Below are positions 51,935 through 61,304 of a stretch of 64,000 nucleotides of DNA, piece after piece. The notes under the pieces were generated by a model that saw nothing but the letters and a program-made list of their open reading frames with translations, did not search any database and was not told the DNA's origin. The stretch comes from Sugiyamaella lignohabitans (lineage: Eukaryota; Ascomycota; Dipodascomycetes; Dipodascales; Trichomonascaceae): positions 2,914,001 through 2,978,000 of the forward strand of contig NC_031672.1 of the NCBI RefSeq assembly GCF_001640025.1. Direction: 5' to 3'. The position numbers were made by a program, and so were the translations under genes. The stretch's first letter is position 1. The number at the start of each line of letters is the position of its first letter.

Positions 51935-51995
51935 TGCCTCCGGCGGCTGGGGCTCTGCCCCAGACCCCGTGGCTCCTCTCGCTTCGCTCGAGTCG
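51935..51995. repeat. GC palindromic element, solo left arm
   Basis: TGCCTCCGGCGG, CTGGGGCTCTGCCCCAG, ACCCCGTGGCTCC and CTCGCTTCGCTCGAGTCG. It starts 56 bp after the ARP1 stop. Confidence 0.92.
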
Positions 51996-52987
51996 TTGCG
52001 TCGGGGGTCCCGTAGTTAGACTGAACTGAACTGAACTGAATTGAATTGAACTTGTTCGGCTGTTGCTGGTCAATACCAGGTACAAGCATTAACAATTGAT
52101 CCAAGGGACCAATTGCAGTTCCCTGAGACTCATTCAATGTCTCCGGTTGTGTTTCCGTAATTTTGGCTCGATAAATAACAATAACATTCGGCGGAAATGT
52201 CGAAATCATGGGTAGTTGATTTCCCCTTTGACCAGCGTTAGGTCCAGCTTTTTCAGGGTCAATGCTCCCAACTGCAGCCCGCAGTCAGCAATTTTCAAGC
52301 CCAACCACCCCCTGGGGGCACCCCCCGCGTAACGAGCGTAGCGAGCTACGGGGTCTGGGGCAGAGCCCCAGCCGCCGGAGGCAGAGAGGCCCATCCCCGG
52401 TCCTCCCAACGGGCATGCATCCCCCGGTGCAGTCCCCAGTGCAGCCCGCCCGTTATCTTGCATATAGGGGGGCTGTTCGGCTGTGATGCGATGAGATTAC
52501 CCCTGGCATTTCCATACCGAGTAAAGTACGACTCCGATCGAACTTTATCTGTTCGAAGCTAGATACAAATGGGGTATTTGGCTCGAAATCGTTAGAATTC
52601 GATCGATATTAGACTCCGGCAAATGCTTAAATGCTCATACAGAGCATTGGCTAGTGGCCATAGGGTGTTTGAGATGTGCTTGGGTGCTCCAGCGGGTACT
52701 GTAGCGGGTGCTTGCAGGGGGCTGCAGGCTGCAAGCTTGTCGGGCCCGTGATCCAAGATTATGTGGTCAAAGCAGACAGCAGACATCAACATAATCTTTA
52801 GAGCCCCGTGTATATATATGAAGGTAAATCCGCAGCAATGGTCTTTTTTCTTCTCTTCTTCTTTTTTCTCGTCAGAATAAACCTACAGCTGTCTTTACAC
52901 TCAAGTTTTGTTCTGTGATTTTTTAACCAGCGCTTTCAACACTATTTTCTACTACTCTCTTACTACTCACCTGTTTTAATTGATAAA
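51996..52987. other. Upstream region of the PIP kinase-like gene
   Basis: About 990 bp. It has a short tandem GAACT/GAATT run (52021-52050), a solo GC arm (52331-52383), a TGTATATATATGAAGG box at 52809-52824 and a T-rich leader. No gene is supported. Confidence 0.55.
52331..52383. repeat. GC palindromic element, solo right arm, short hairpin variant
   Basis: AACGAGCGTAGCGAG, CTACGGGGTCTGGGGCAGAG and CCGCCGGAGGCA. It uses the same short outer hairpin as the arm at 7284. Confidence 0.88.
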
Positions 52988-54832
52988 ATGGGTGCATTTT
53001 TCTTTTCCAACGGTGATTATCTTCCTTCAAATGGAACCCACAAGGTCCCTCGTCGTCCTGTTTTGAGTGACGTCCATTGCGGTGTCTCTGTGCCCAAGTA
53101 TGGTGCTTGTGCACAACTAGAGAACCGTCGTCCTGCTAGACGTTCTGCTTTTGCTTATCACAAGGTTTTGATCCTTGAATGTTCCCCCGATGACTCTGGT
53201 GTCTCGGTTGGATCTGATGAGACCCTCAATGAACCCACCATTTGGAAACCCATTGATATTGTTTCTGAACAAGCTTATTGTGAAGAGTCGAGCAACACCT
53301 GCTCCGCTCCCATTGATAATGATGATGACAACTCCTCTGAGTGGTCTTTTGAGGCTGGAGACGAGGCTGCCTTTACCACCCGCCAAATTCAAACTACTTG
53401 GTCCGAAGAGAACACTGAAGCTACCTGGTCGGCCCCTACTACCTCTTGGGCTCTATCTGATTGCCCTATTGAAATTGATGAGAATGACTCTACTCCTGAC
53501 TCCCATGGCGATGTTACATTGGTTGAGTCATCTTTGGAAACCCCCACTAGCGATTTGGTTGAATCTGAGGAAATCACTCCTGCCAAGGTGGATGATGAAA
53601 CCCCTTGCACTATTGCCGATGCCCCTGTCCCTGTCATCGAGGGCAGTTGTTCCATTGACAGCCTTGTTGCTGAGATTATTGCCGTTGCAGACTTATTCAA
53701 GGGTTTGTCACAATTGATTCTTTCTGGTGGCCTTCTAGCTGAACTAGACTCCGAGCTTCCCGAGACAGCTCCATTGGCTCCATCTAAGCCCATTGCTCAA
53801 ACTCCCTCTGACGATTTGGTCATTCAGGTTGAGGAAGTCGACAACTCCAAGACACCATTGCTGTTGACTAGAGCCAAGGCAAAGCTGACTACTCTTACAG
53901 GTCACGCTGCCCCTATTACGAAATCCACTCTCATGTTTAATGGAGTTCAATCTGCCGTCTATGCTACTCCCCTTAGTAGCCAAGAACCCCTCACTATGGA
54001 GAACAAGAAATACAGACTTGATGGAGGTGCCATTATTAAGGCCTATTCGCCTATTGTTTATCAGAACATCCGCGCCCTTTGTGGAATTGGCTATCATGAG
54101 TTTCTGAACTCGTTTGTTTTGCAGTCTGACTTGACCAAGACTAAATCTCCTGGCAAATCTGGATCCGATTTCTTGTTTACACCTGATGGCAAGTACATTA
54201 TTAAGACCATCAAACGCAAAGAGCACAACGTCATTGCTAATGCGGACTTTTTGGCCGACTACTACAATCATGTCAAGGCCTACCCTAGTACTCAGCTCCC
54301 TTTCTATCTTGGAAACTACACCCTTGTTGCTGATGGAAAGAAGACTCACTTTGTCATTATGAAGAATTTGCTTCAGAAGGAGACTGATCTGATTTACGAT
54401 CTTAAGGGATCGAGCCATGACCGACGTGCTGGACCTAGAAAAGACAATCGTGGTCGTGTAGTGTTCAAGGACCTTGACTGGACTGACAAGCACGAGGCTA
54501 TCTCCATGAGTCAAGAGGACCGAGATAAATTAATGGTTCAAGTCTCAAAGGATGTCGATTTCTTGAAGCGACACAATATCATGGATTATTCATTGTTGGT
54601 AGGACTTCAGAGTGACACTCGTACTTGTGAACAACAACCTGTTATTGGTATGATTGATACCCTTTGCCCCTTTAGTTGGCGCAAGAGAGCGGAGACCACT
54701 GTCAAAGGACTGATGTTTGGCAGATCCGCTGTGGATGTTGTTCACCCTGCGAAGTATGGAGCGAGATTCCTTAATTTCGTTCAATCTGCCGTGGTCCCTG
54801 GATCTGGCGGGTCAGTGTCTACTCGTCGTTAG
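52988..54832 (+). CDS. Divergent phosphatidylinositol-phosphate kinase
   Basis: This 614-residue protein has a compact PIPK catalytic domain from about residue 340. It shows GSDFLFTPDGKYIIKTI (ATP-anchoring Lys), YDLKGSSHDR near residue 470, KRHNIMDYSLLVGL near 531 and the metal-binding Asp in IGMIDTLCPFSW near 554. These match PIP kinases such as Mss4 and the Fab1 kinase domain, so it should phosphorylate a phosphoinositide. The first 335 residues are unrelated to Mss4: acidic, Thr/Ser/Pro-rich with several Trp-containing repeats (TTWSEENTEATWSAPTTSW). The specificity loop between IGMIDTL and the C-terminus is short, so substrate preference is unclear. It is probably a lineage-specific paralogue rather than the essential Mss4. 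No GC element follows its stop. Confidence 0.78.
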   Translation: MGAFFFSNGDYLPSNGTHKVPRRPVLSDVHCGVSVPKYGACAQLENRRPARRSAFAYHKVLILECSPDDSGVSVGSDETLNEPTIWKPIDIVSEQAYCEESSNTCSAPIDNDDDNSSEWSFEAGDEAAFTTRQIQTTWSEENTEATWSAPTTSWALSDCPIEIDENDSTPDSHGDVTLVESSLETPTSDLVESEEITPAKVDDETPCTIADAPVPVIEGSCSIDSLVAEIIAVADLFKGLSQLILSGGLLAELDSELPETAPLAPSKPIAQTPSDDLVIQVEEVDNSKTPLLLTRAKAKLTTLTGHAAPITKSTLMFNGVQSAVYATPLSSQEPLTMENKKYRLDGGAIIKAYSPIVYQNIRALCGIGYHEFLNSFVLQSDLTKTKSPGKSGSDFLFTPDGKYIIKTIKRKEHNVIANADFLADYYNHVKAYPSTQLPFYLGNYTLVADGKKTHFVIMKNLLQKETDLIYDLKGSSHDRRAGPRKDNRGRVVFKDLDWTDKHEAISMSQEDRDKLMVQVSKDVDFLKRHNIMDYSLLVGLQSDTRTCEQQPVIGMIDTLCPFSWRKRAETTVKGLMFGRSAVDVVHPAKYGARFLNFVQSAVVPGSGGSVSTRR

Positions 54833-55716
54833 GTTCTTCTTTCATGATGTGCGGTTATCTGGTCGGTCTAGCATGATTCGAGGCTTTCTATTGCCCTGTC
54901 TGTTGCTCCCTTCCTCTCGAGGGACCAATACTAGCTAAGACTGTTAGTTCATAGTCAGACTATCTTGTTGTTTGATAGTTGACGAACAGAATTACAAAGC
55001 GATCTTCAGAGGCTCCTTTGTCATGGTTTCAATTTGGTACTCACTTCTGATTAGCGATCTTCAGTCGGCGACATCCCGAGTCCCGGCTGATTTCTGCTAT
55101 CATTCATTGGCTCACAGGTCCCAAGTCTGACAATTTGCTCATCGTCCCTTGTTGTTCACTTCATCGGTCGCCTCGCACACTGCGAGCAGACGACGATTTA
55201 GACGGTTCGACTACGGTAGAGCTGGCTCCTCGCCAGCCTACTCCTGGACATTCTTGAATCCTTCCAATGAGGCGCTTCCTTAGCGACATTTTGGACTTGG
55301 ATCTCAAGGCTCACAATCTCTATGGACGGACGATGAGCTCTCAGACTTTACCTTAGGTGGACACTCCCTACTTATCCACCTGGCCACTGGACTTTTAATA
55401 GTACCTCCCCTTACCATGGCATGGACTCTGGGATCCAGATCTACGATTCAGAGCTCGACAAATCAATTCAATGGGCTAACTGATTCTGTTCTAACGGGAT
55501 TCCCGGTATTGACGGAAATATCCCTCACCTCTCACGGAGCTGGCAGTCACTTATTCAAGAACAGAAGCTAGACTGGCTAGTGGTTACCGCACACTTGATT
55601 GATTGAGCTGACAACCTTCTACTTTACTGGATGGACTGAAAAGGGATTAATGGTTATTATTGTTTCTTGTAATTAATACTAATATTATTATTATCAAAAT
55701 TTTGTCCTGCGGACAC
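54833..55716. other. Intergenic region after the PIP kinase-like gene
   Basis: About 880 bp. A small hairpin GCTGGCTCCTCGCCAGC is present near 55221-55237. Composition is mixed and no frame longer than about 75 codons looks coding. Confidence 0.5.
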
Positions 55717-55852
55717 TGCCTCCGGCGGCTGGGGCTCCGCCCCAGACCCTGGTTGTGCTCCGCTTCGCGGAGCATTCAGGGGACCTAGAGCCGACTCGAG
55801 CGAAGTGAGAGGAGCAGCGGGGTCTGGGGCGGAGCCCCAGCTACCGGAGGCA
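55717..55852. repeat. GC palindromic element with variant inner hairpin
   Basis: The left inner hairpin is TGCTCCGCTTCGCGGAGCA in place of CTCCTGCTTCGCAGGAG: stem bases changed on both sides so that pairing is kept. The right arm is CTCGAG type with CTACCGGAGGCA at the end. It lies 34 bp after the stop of the leftward gene. Confidence 0.9.
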
Positions 55853-55885
55853 CAGCTACACGTATAAGATAGCACTAGATTTAAA

Positions 55886-57799
55886 TTAGTCAGTAGCAGT
55901 GATATCGGTCTCTGCCTCATGGAAGAGGTCGCGGTAGCGCTTTTTTTGGTTGGCCGGCAGGGGAAGGGCATCGATCATGCTGTCGGTGAAGATGTCTCGG
56001 AGCGAGTATCGCTGGGGTTGGCTGGGTGACAGCTCGTCGCTGGTGCTACGAATGACTGATTGAAAGCTGTCAATGAACGAGTTTTTGCCGGCTGCTCTAG
56101 TCGAGCTCATTTCGGATTCGGCGTCACTGTTGGCAGTTTCGTAGATAGCGCTGTCGGTGTCGGACTGGGTTGGTGGGTCATTAGGTTGGTCGTCAAGGTC
56201 ATAAAGGTCGTTAAAAGGGGAGTGGTCCGAGTCGCTGAACTCGTGGTCTGAAGCAGACAGAATAATAGTCCGCCGTGGGCGAATGCGGGTCAATGATGCG
56301 GTATTGAGACTCTCAGGTGATTCATGCTGGGATATGTGAACCTGAGGACTGGGAACAGCACTGCTAGCGGACTGTTTCGTCCAGCTAGAGTATTCATTCT
56401 CGTACCATTGAGAGCTTGGTATTGACTCTTCTGCAAGGGGTAGCTTTGGTTGTGTGGTGGCAGGAGACGTCGAAGACCGTATTTCGAGCTGTACTGGCGG
56501 TTCTGGCTGCTGACTGATTTCAATAACGTCTTCATCTTCACCAGTATCTTCTACATCGGCATCAGCCACATCTTCAGTATCATCGACTGTTCCATGGTCA
56601 GGAACTACTATTAGTACTGACTCTTGTTTAGCAGCATCAACTGGAACGTTCTTTTGACTGAGGTCAAGCTTTGTATGAGAGTTTCCAGGAACTTCTTCCT
56701 CAATACGAGTATCTGAGTTCGTATTATCATTTTCTTTAGTTTCAGCATAATGCTCATCGTCAGATACTGGTGAAAAAGTATCTTGATTACCGTCTTCATC
56801 AACGTCCACAGAAGAACTGAGTGAACTGCTGCGACTGATTGAAACCGCCTCAGGTCGCGATTTGTGGTCCAGGGAGAACCGAACAACTCTTTGTTTAACA
56901 GGAAGAGCCTCCAGAGAAGCAGATGTGTCAAGTTGATTTTGAGAAATGGCGGAAATTTCAGACTTTCGCCGGGTTGGCGAAGTCATGTTGTATAAGCGAG
57001 ATCGTCGCGAAGTAGGTGACGACTCCATATTCCCTGTCTCATCAAAAAATAGCTCTCGCACGAAATCACCTAATTTTAAAGGACTGATTCTAGGACTTGA
57101 ACTGGGAATCTCCACAACCCAAGGAGGGATTTTAGATTTTTCTGGTGTCACTGGTTGCTCCGACTTGTTACGTGATTTGTCCAAAGGCGCCATCACAGGA
57201 GGTGGGTCACGTTTCTGTTTTTTCCGTGACTTGTTTCTCCTCCCCGTATTCATAGGAGATATTAATTGTCCTCCAATTCGACCTCCACTACCGTTCATTA
57301 AACCATTTTTCTGTTCTGTAATACTGGTACCAGTAGTACTATCAACCAATCCACTATTACTACTATAACGTTTGCTACCCACTTCTCCAACCAAATCCAC
57401 ATCTTCATTATTCTCTCCGACACAGTTCTCATGAATTATTTCCTCACCATCTCCTTCTTCTTCTTCTTCTTCTTCCTCCTCGTCGTAATCCAAACGGTCC
57501 AAAAAGACATGTCTCTGAGTCAGTGGTGACGCTTTACCTCGTAACCGGTTGCGTTGATCCCGTACCACAGACGCCGAAGAAGTTATTAACGAGACATCTG
57601 GCGATTCAGCTTTCCTCAACGAAGTACTTGGAGGTGATAAAAGTGACCAAGAATCTTTTCCAGACACTTCAGCCTCCTCAATTTGCTTTCCCATAGCTGG
57701 TTCAGGGGACTCTTCCACAACTGACAAACCAACAGCCGGTCTTCGGTCGCGTCTCCTGCCTCTCCTCTTCCCATAAACTTTGGCAGGCGTCTTTAACAT
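55886..57799 (-). CDS. Uncharacterised acidic, Ser-rich protein
   Basis: I do not recognise this 637-residue protein. The N-terminus is very basic (KVYGKRRGRRRDRR), which could be a nuclear localisation signal or DNA contact. An acidic run (DYDEEEEEEEEEGDGEE) follows near residue 110. The middle has many Ser-Pro sites suited to CDK or MAPK phosphorylation. The last 60 residues look like a short helical module (SLRDIFTDSMIDALPL, then QKKRYRDLFHEAE). There are no membrane segments. A chromatin or cell-cycle role would fit the composition but is speculation. The start ATG is at 57799 and the frame is open with no intron needed. Confidence 0.75.
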   Translation of the reverse strand: MLKTPAKVYGKRRGRRRDRRPAVGLSVVEESPEPAMGKQIEEAEVSGKDSWSLLSPPSTSLRKAESPDVSLITSSASVVRDQRNRLRGKASPLTQRHVFLDRLDYDEEEEEEEEEGDGEEIIHENCVGENNEDVDLVGEVGSKRYSSNSGLVDSTTGTSITEQKNGLMNGSGGRIGGQLISPMNTGRRNKSRKKQKRDPPPVMAPLDKSRNKSEQPVTPEKSKIPPWVVEIPSSSPRISPLKLGDFVRELFFDETGNMESSPTSRRSRLYNMTSPTRRKSEISAISQNQLDTSASLEALPVKQRVVRFSLDHKSRPEAVSISRSSSLSSSVDVDEDGNQDTFSPVSDDEHYAETKENDNTNSDTRIEEEVPGNSHTKLDLSQKNVPVDAAKQESVLIVVPDHGTVDDTEDVADADVEDTGEDEDVIEISQQPEPPVQLEIRSSTSPATTQPKLPLAEESIPSSQWYENEYSSWTKQSASSAVPSPQVHISQHESPESLNTASLTRIRPRRTIILSASDHEFSDSDHSPFNDLYDLDDQPNDPPTQSDTDSAIYETANSDAESEMSSTRAAGKNSFIDSFQSVIRSTSDELSPSQPQRYSLRDIFTDSMIDALPLPANQKKRYRDLFHEAETDITATD

Positions 57800-57944
57800 T
57801 CTTTTTCCTCACATCCACAGGCTTTCAAAGCACACTCAATCCACCATCCAAGCCTGTTCACGGTCAACCGCGTCTCACGCGTACGTTTCGCATATCACCA
57901 TCGCCGCGCCGCAGGACCCTTAATGACGCCCTGCATGGGGGTTG

Positions 57945-58121
57945 TGCCTCCAGCAGCGGGGGCGCTGCCCCAGACTCCGTTGTACTCGATTCGCGACCTA
58001 CCGGGGGGGTCCCATTCCCTACCAACCTCACCACCAAACATCACGGGCCACCCCGACGCCCGACTCGAGCGTAGCGAGAGGAGCCGCGGGGTCTGGGGCG
58101 CAGCCCCAGCCGCCGGAGGCA
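57945..58121. repeat. GC palindromic element, left arm diverged
   Basis: The left arm reads TGCCTCCAGCAG with GGGGGCGCTGCCCCAG and lacks the CTCCTG hairpin; the right arm (CGACTCGAGCGTAGCGAG to CCGCCGGAGGCA) is intact. It ends 54 bp before tRNA-Pro. Confidence 0.88.
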
Positions 58122-58175
58122 CGCCCCCACACCCAGGTCACAGGCGAGCCGAGCCACTCGCAGCACCAAGAAGTA

Positions 58176-58285
58176 GGCCCGATGGTTTAGGGGTATAATA
58201 CTCGCTTAGGGCAGTGTGGGCTCCGGCTCATCGACAACTCTAAGTCGCTTGCGAGTGGTCCCGGGTTCGATTCCCGGTTGGGCCC
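58176..58285 (+). tRNA. tRNA-Pro (AGG) with 38-nt intron
   Basis: Acceptor stem GGCCCGA/TTGGGCC with C discriminator; box A region TGGTTTAGGGGTATAAT; box B GGTTCGATTCC. The anticodon arm is CTCGC-TTAGGG, then an intron at 58212-58249, then T-GCGAG, giving anticodon AGG. The intron position, one base after the anticodon, is canonical. GC elements lie 54 bp upstream and 31 bp downstream. Confidence 0.95.
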
Positions 58286-58316
58286 GCCTTCTTTTTGTTT
58301 TTGCCGAGTCCTTGAA

Positions 58317-58456
58317 GCCTCCGGCGGCTGGGGCTCTGCCCCAGACCCCGTGGCTCCTCTCGCTTCGCTCGAGTCGTTCCAGGGGGGGTCCCCTCGCCAA
58401 CTCCTGCGAAGCAGGAGCAACCAGGGTTTGGGGCGGAGCTCCCGCCCCCGGAGGCA
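58317..58456. repeat. GC palindromic element, reverse orientation
   Basis: Left arm CTCGAG type, right arm CTCCTGCGAAGCAGGAG then GTTTGGGGCGGAGCTCCCGC and CCCCCGGAGGCA with some substitutions. It begins 31 bp after tRNA-Pro and lacks the outermost T of the usual end. Confidence 0.9.
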
Positions 58457-58725
58457 CACCCCACCAGGACCGTTTTTCGGCCACGTCATGTCCAACTTTA
58501 TCTTAGCGTTTATCAGGATCTGGTGTTCTTTTGCGTCAATTTACTTCTTTACATTTACTTACATCGACCGTTTACCGGCGTGTCAACCGCCGATCAGTCA
58601 GGAGGTGATTGACCGCAGCAGCCGATAGAAGACACGCCCCGCAGAACACATCCTGACAGGGTCTAATGGTCTTGGCAGGAGTACAGCTGCACCGGCGGGG
58701 CTGGGGGATCGTGGGGCTGGAGGTG

Positions 58726-58878
58726 TGCCTCCGGCGGCTGGGGCTCCGCCCCAGACTCTAGTTGCTCCTCTCGCTACGCTCGAGTCGTTGCGTGGGGCAG
58801 TACTGGAAATGGCTGGAGAGTTCTCCTGGGAAGCAGGAGCAACCAGGATCTGGGGCGGAACTCCTGCCGCCAGAGGCA
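58726..58878. repeat. GC palindromic element, reverse orientation, decayed right arm
   Basis: Left arm intact with GACTCTAGTTGCTCC. Right arm CTCCTGGGAAGCAGGAG, GGAGCAACCAGGATCTGGGG, CGGAACTCCTGCCGCCAGAG: the stem is broken. Confidence 0.88.
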
Positions 58879-59103
58879 GCACGCACCCCGCGGTTGTCGA
58901 AGTCCGATAACACCGTCGATCTTCGCTGTATCAGCAGTCCTACCTAACGGTCACGAGGGGGCATATGCGCCGAAGTTTATTAGCGATCCGCAGCTCTGAC
59001 GCGGATGCGACCGGTGCTAACCGTCACTGGTTATCGATTCTGAGGGGTTTTTGAACGGGTACTAACTCGTGCTCTGCACTCTCGAGTGGTGGGGGAGTGC
59101 TCG

Positions 59104-59244
59104 TGCCTCCGGCGGCTGGGGCGTTGCCCCAGACCCCGTGGCTCCTCTCGCTTCGCTCGAGTCGGTTTTCCGACGAAAGTCGTAGCAATCTCCTGCGAAG
59201 CAGGAGCTACGGGGTCTGGGGCAGAGCCCCAGCCGCCGGAGGCA
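59104..59244. repeat. GC palindromic element, complete, reverse orientation
   Basis: CTCGAG-type left arm with CTGGGGCGTTGCCCCAG, right arm CTCCTGCGAAGCAGGAG to CCGCCGGAGGCA. It lies in open intergenic DNA. Confidence 0.92.
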
Positions 59245-60242
59245 CAACCAAGAACCCGAGGCATTTTCCGAGGGTGCGTCGAGGACCGGCAGATGACTCG
59301 ACTGACTCACTCGGGGTTCGGGAAATGTCGACTGTCAGCTGGTGACGACAGCCAATGAGGGGTCGCGGATTGGTCTAATGACGTCGGTGGGGAAATGAAG
59401 GGAAGAAGGTCCCGAGACTGTTCTGGAAAATAATAATTTGTTGCAATAGGGAGTGGTGTTTGGATGATGCCGTTCTAAGTGGACTCCCACCTCGGTCATA
59501 ATTTTTTCACCTAATTGGGTTCGATGTCACCATGTCCAGAAAGAAAGTTTGTGCGTTATCTTTACCTTGCTATGTCGAAACCCCCCAGGCTTTTCTACAC
59601 GAGCGAGCTGCGCCGTTATCAGGAAAAATCAGGTGTGTATCTGATAGCGATAACGCTCGCGCATTTCGTACAAGTGCGGCGGTGACGCGATCGACCCATT
59701 GCACATGGCCAAAGGCTCAGCCTGACGCATGCAGTAGATTGCAGTAGGAGAATGTGCTGATAGTATGCAGCAACTGGTGCATGTAAAGGATGCAGGATTC
59801 TGCAGGAAAAATAATGCAGCTGGCTGGAAAGGTGACTGGTGATGAACCCCCCAGTTACACCTGTCGCGATAAATATAAAAAGGGGCTATTGCCTACCGAT
59901 CCTACTCTTATATTTTTCACATCTGGACTATTAATCACCGATAAAGATTGCTGCAATTGTTTTCATATTTTGGTGTTTTTTGGTATTGGTTAATTAATTC
60001 GGTTATCTGAACTGAAACTTGAACTGGTCTGAATCTGAAGTCATCACTGCTGCTTGGCGTTTGTTTCGTACTCACGTAACCTCACGTCATCTCGCTTCCC
60101 CATATCATTCTCGTCATTTTTTCGTTATTTTGACGTGCTAAATTCTACTGAAGTACCCTATCACACTACATTCTAGTACTCTCACTAGATTATACTACAC
60201 TACGCACACTACGGTCAATTATAGTCGTACAGTAAACTCACC

Positions 60243-61304
60243 ATGGAAGAAGAATACGGTTTTACCAATGAAAGCGCCCCTGGCCAATCGTCGCAACCAA
60301 TTGCGTCTACCTCGTCTGTTGAAGAATTCCACAAGAAACCTGTGATCAACCCTGATGCAGCTATTACTGTGGAACCTATTCGGAAACAGGATTTGCAGCC
60401 CTCTTATGCTACTGAGATGGCGGTACCGTCCAATGGCTGGTACGGTTCTCTCATGAATGGATTGGGTAATGTTGTTGGTACATTAGGAGCTATTCCATGT
60501 TGTATTTGTTGTCCCAACCCATTCAAGTCGGTCTCACAAGGAGAAGTTGGTCTGGTTACCAGATTTGGCCAGTTCTACAAGTCGGTAGACCCTGGTTTGG
60601 TGCGTATCAATCCTCTTTCTGAGAAGATTCACTATGTTGAGGTCCGTATCCAGGTCCTGGACATTCCCCATCAGGTTTGTATGACTCGTGATAACGTGAA
60701 TATCCGCTTGTCTTCTGTGTTGTACTACCACATTATCTCGCCTCACAAGGCCAAATTTGGTGTTACCAGTGTTATACAAGCTCTTATGGAGCGTACCCAA
60801 ACGACCTTACGACATGTTGTAGGAGCCCGATCTTTGCAAGAGATCATTGAACGTCGTGAGGAAGTTGCCGCTTCAATTCAAGAGATCATTGACGACACGG
60901 CCTCCTCCTGGGGTGTCAAGGTTGAGAGCATTCTCATCAAGGACATTCTCCTCAGCGAAGAGTTGCAAGACTCGCTTTCCCAGGCCGCCAAGAGCAAGAG
61001 AGCCGGTGAATCGAAGATCATTACTGCCCGTGCCGAGGTCGAGAGCGCCAAACTCATGCGTAGAGCCGCCGATATCCTGGCTTCTAAGGCTGCCATGCAA
61101 ATCCGGTACCTCGAAGCCATGCAGCAAATGGCCCGCACCTCGAACTCCAAGGTCATTTTCATGCCATCCCAAGACACCATCGAGCGTATCAGCGACAACG
61201 TAAACTCAGAGGGTTTCCAGTCCGCACGGGAAGCTGCCGTTGACAACACCCCCGGGCCCAGTCGCATCGCCGAGAACCTAGCCTACAACGAGATCGAGAA
61301 CTAA
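60243..61304 (+). CDS. Stomatin-like SPFH domain protein
   Basis: This 353-residue protein has a cysteine cluster CCICCPNPF at about residues 86-94 within a short hydrophobic stretch, a likely palmitoylated membrane hairpin. The SPFH domain follows (VSQGEVGLVTRFGQFYKSVD, PGLVRINPLSEKIHYVEVRI, VLYYHIISPHKAKFGV) and then a helical oligomerisation region (KSKRAGESKIITARAEVESA, ADILASKAAMQIRYLEAMQQ). Stomatins scaffold membrane microdomains and regulate channels or transporters. Fungal members of this type (StoA/StoB) act at the plasma membrane or in polarity; exact role unknown. It differs from prohibitins and mitochondrial Slp2-like proteins by the Cys cluster and the lack of a clear mitochondrial presequence. 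Confidence 0.88.
   Translation: MEEEYGFTNESAPGQSSQPIASTSSVEEFHKKPVINPDAAITVEPIRKQDLQPSYATEMAVPSNGWYGSLMNGLGNVVGTLGAIPCCICCPNPFKSVSQGEVGLVTRFGQFYKSVDPGLVRINPLSEKIHYVEVRIQVLDIPHQVCMTRDNVNIRLSSVLYYHIISPHKAKFGVTSVIQALMERTQTTLRHVVGARSLQEIIERREEVAASIQEIIDDTASSWGVKVESILIKDILLSEELQDSLSQAAKSKRAGESKIITARAEVESAKLMRRAADILASKAAMQIRYLEAMQQMARTSNSKVIFMPSQDTIERISDNVNSEGFQSAREAAVDNTPGPSRIAENLAYNEIEN

Larger units (their letters stand above)
57800..60242. other. Long intergenic region with tRNA-Pro and four GC elements
   Basis: About 2.4 kb between a leftward gene and the rightward stomatin-like gene. It contains elements at 57945, 58317, 58726 and 59104, and tRNA-Pro at 58176. The remainder (59245-60242) is ordinary promoter-like DNA with AT-rich, CACTAC/ACTAC-rich sequence near 60160-60220. 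Small ORFs here are not supported. Confidence 0.55.

Noticed and set aside
52021..52050. Short GAACT/GAATT run as a telomere-like repeat
   Set aside because: Only about six units in the middle of a gene-rich region; a simple microsatellite explains it.
59532..59747. 71-codon ATG frame in the stomatin upstream region
   Set aside because: It has no family resemblance and lies in mixed-composition intergenic DNA.
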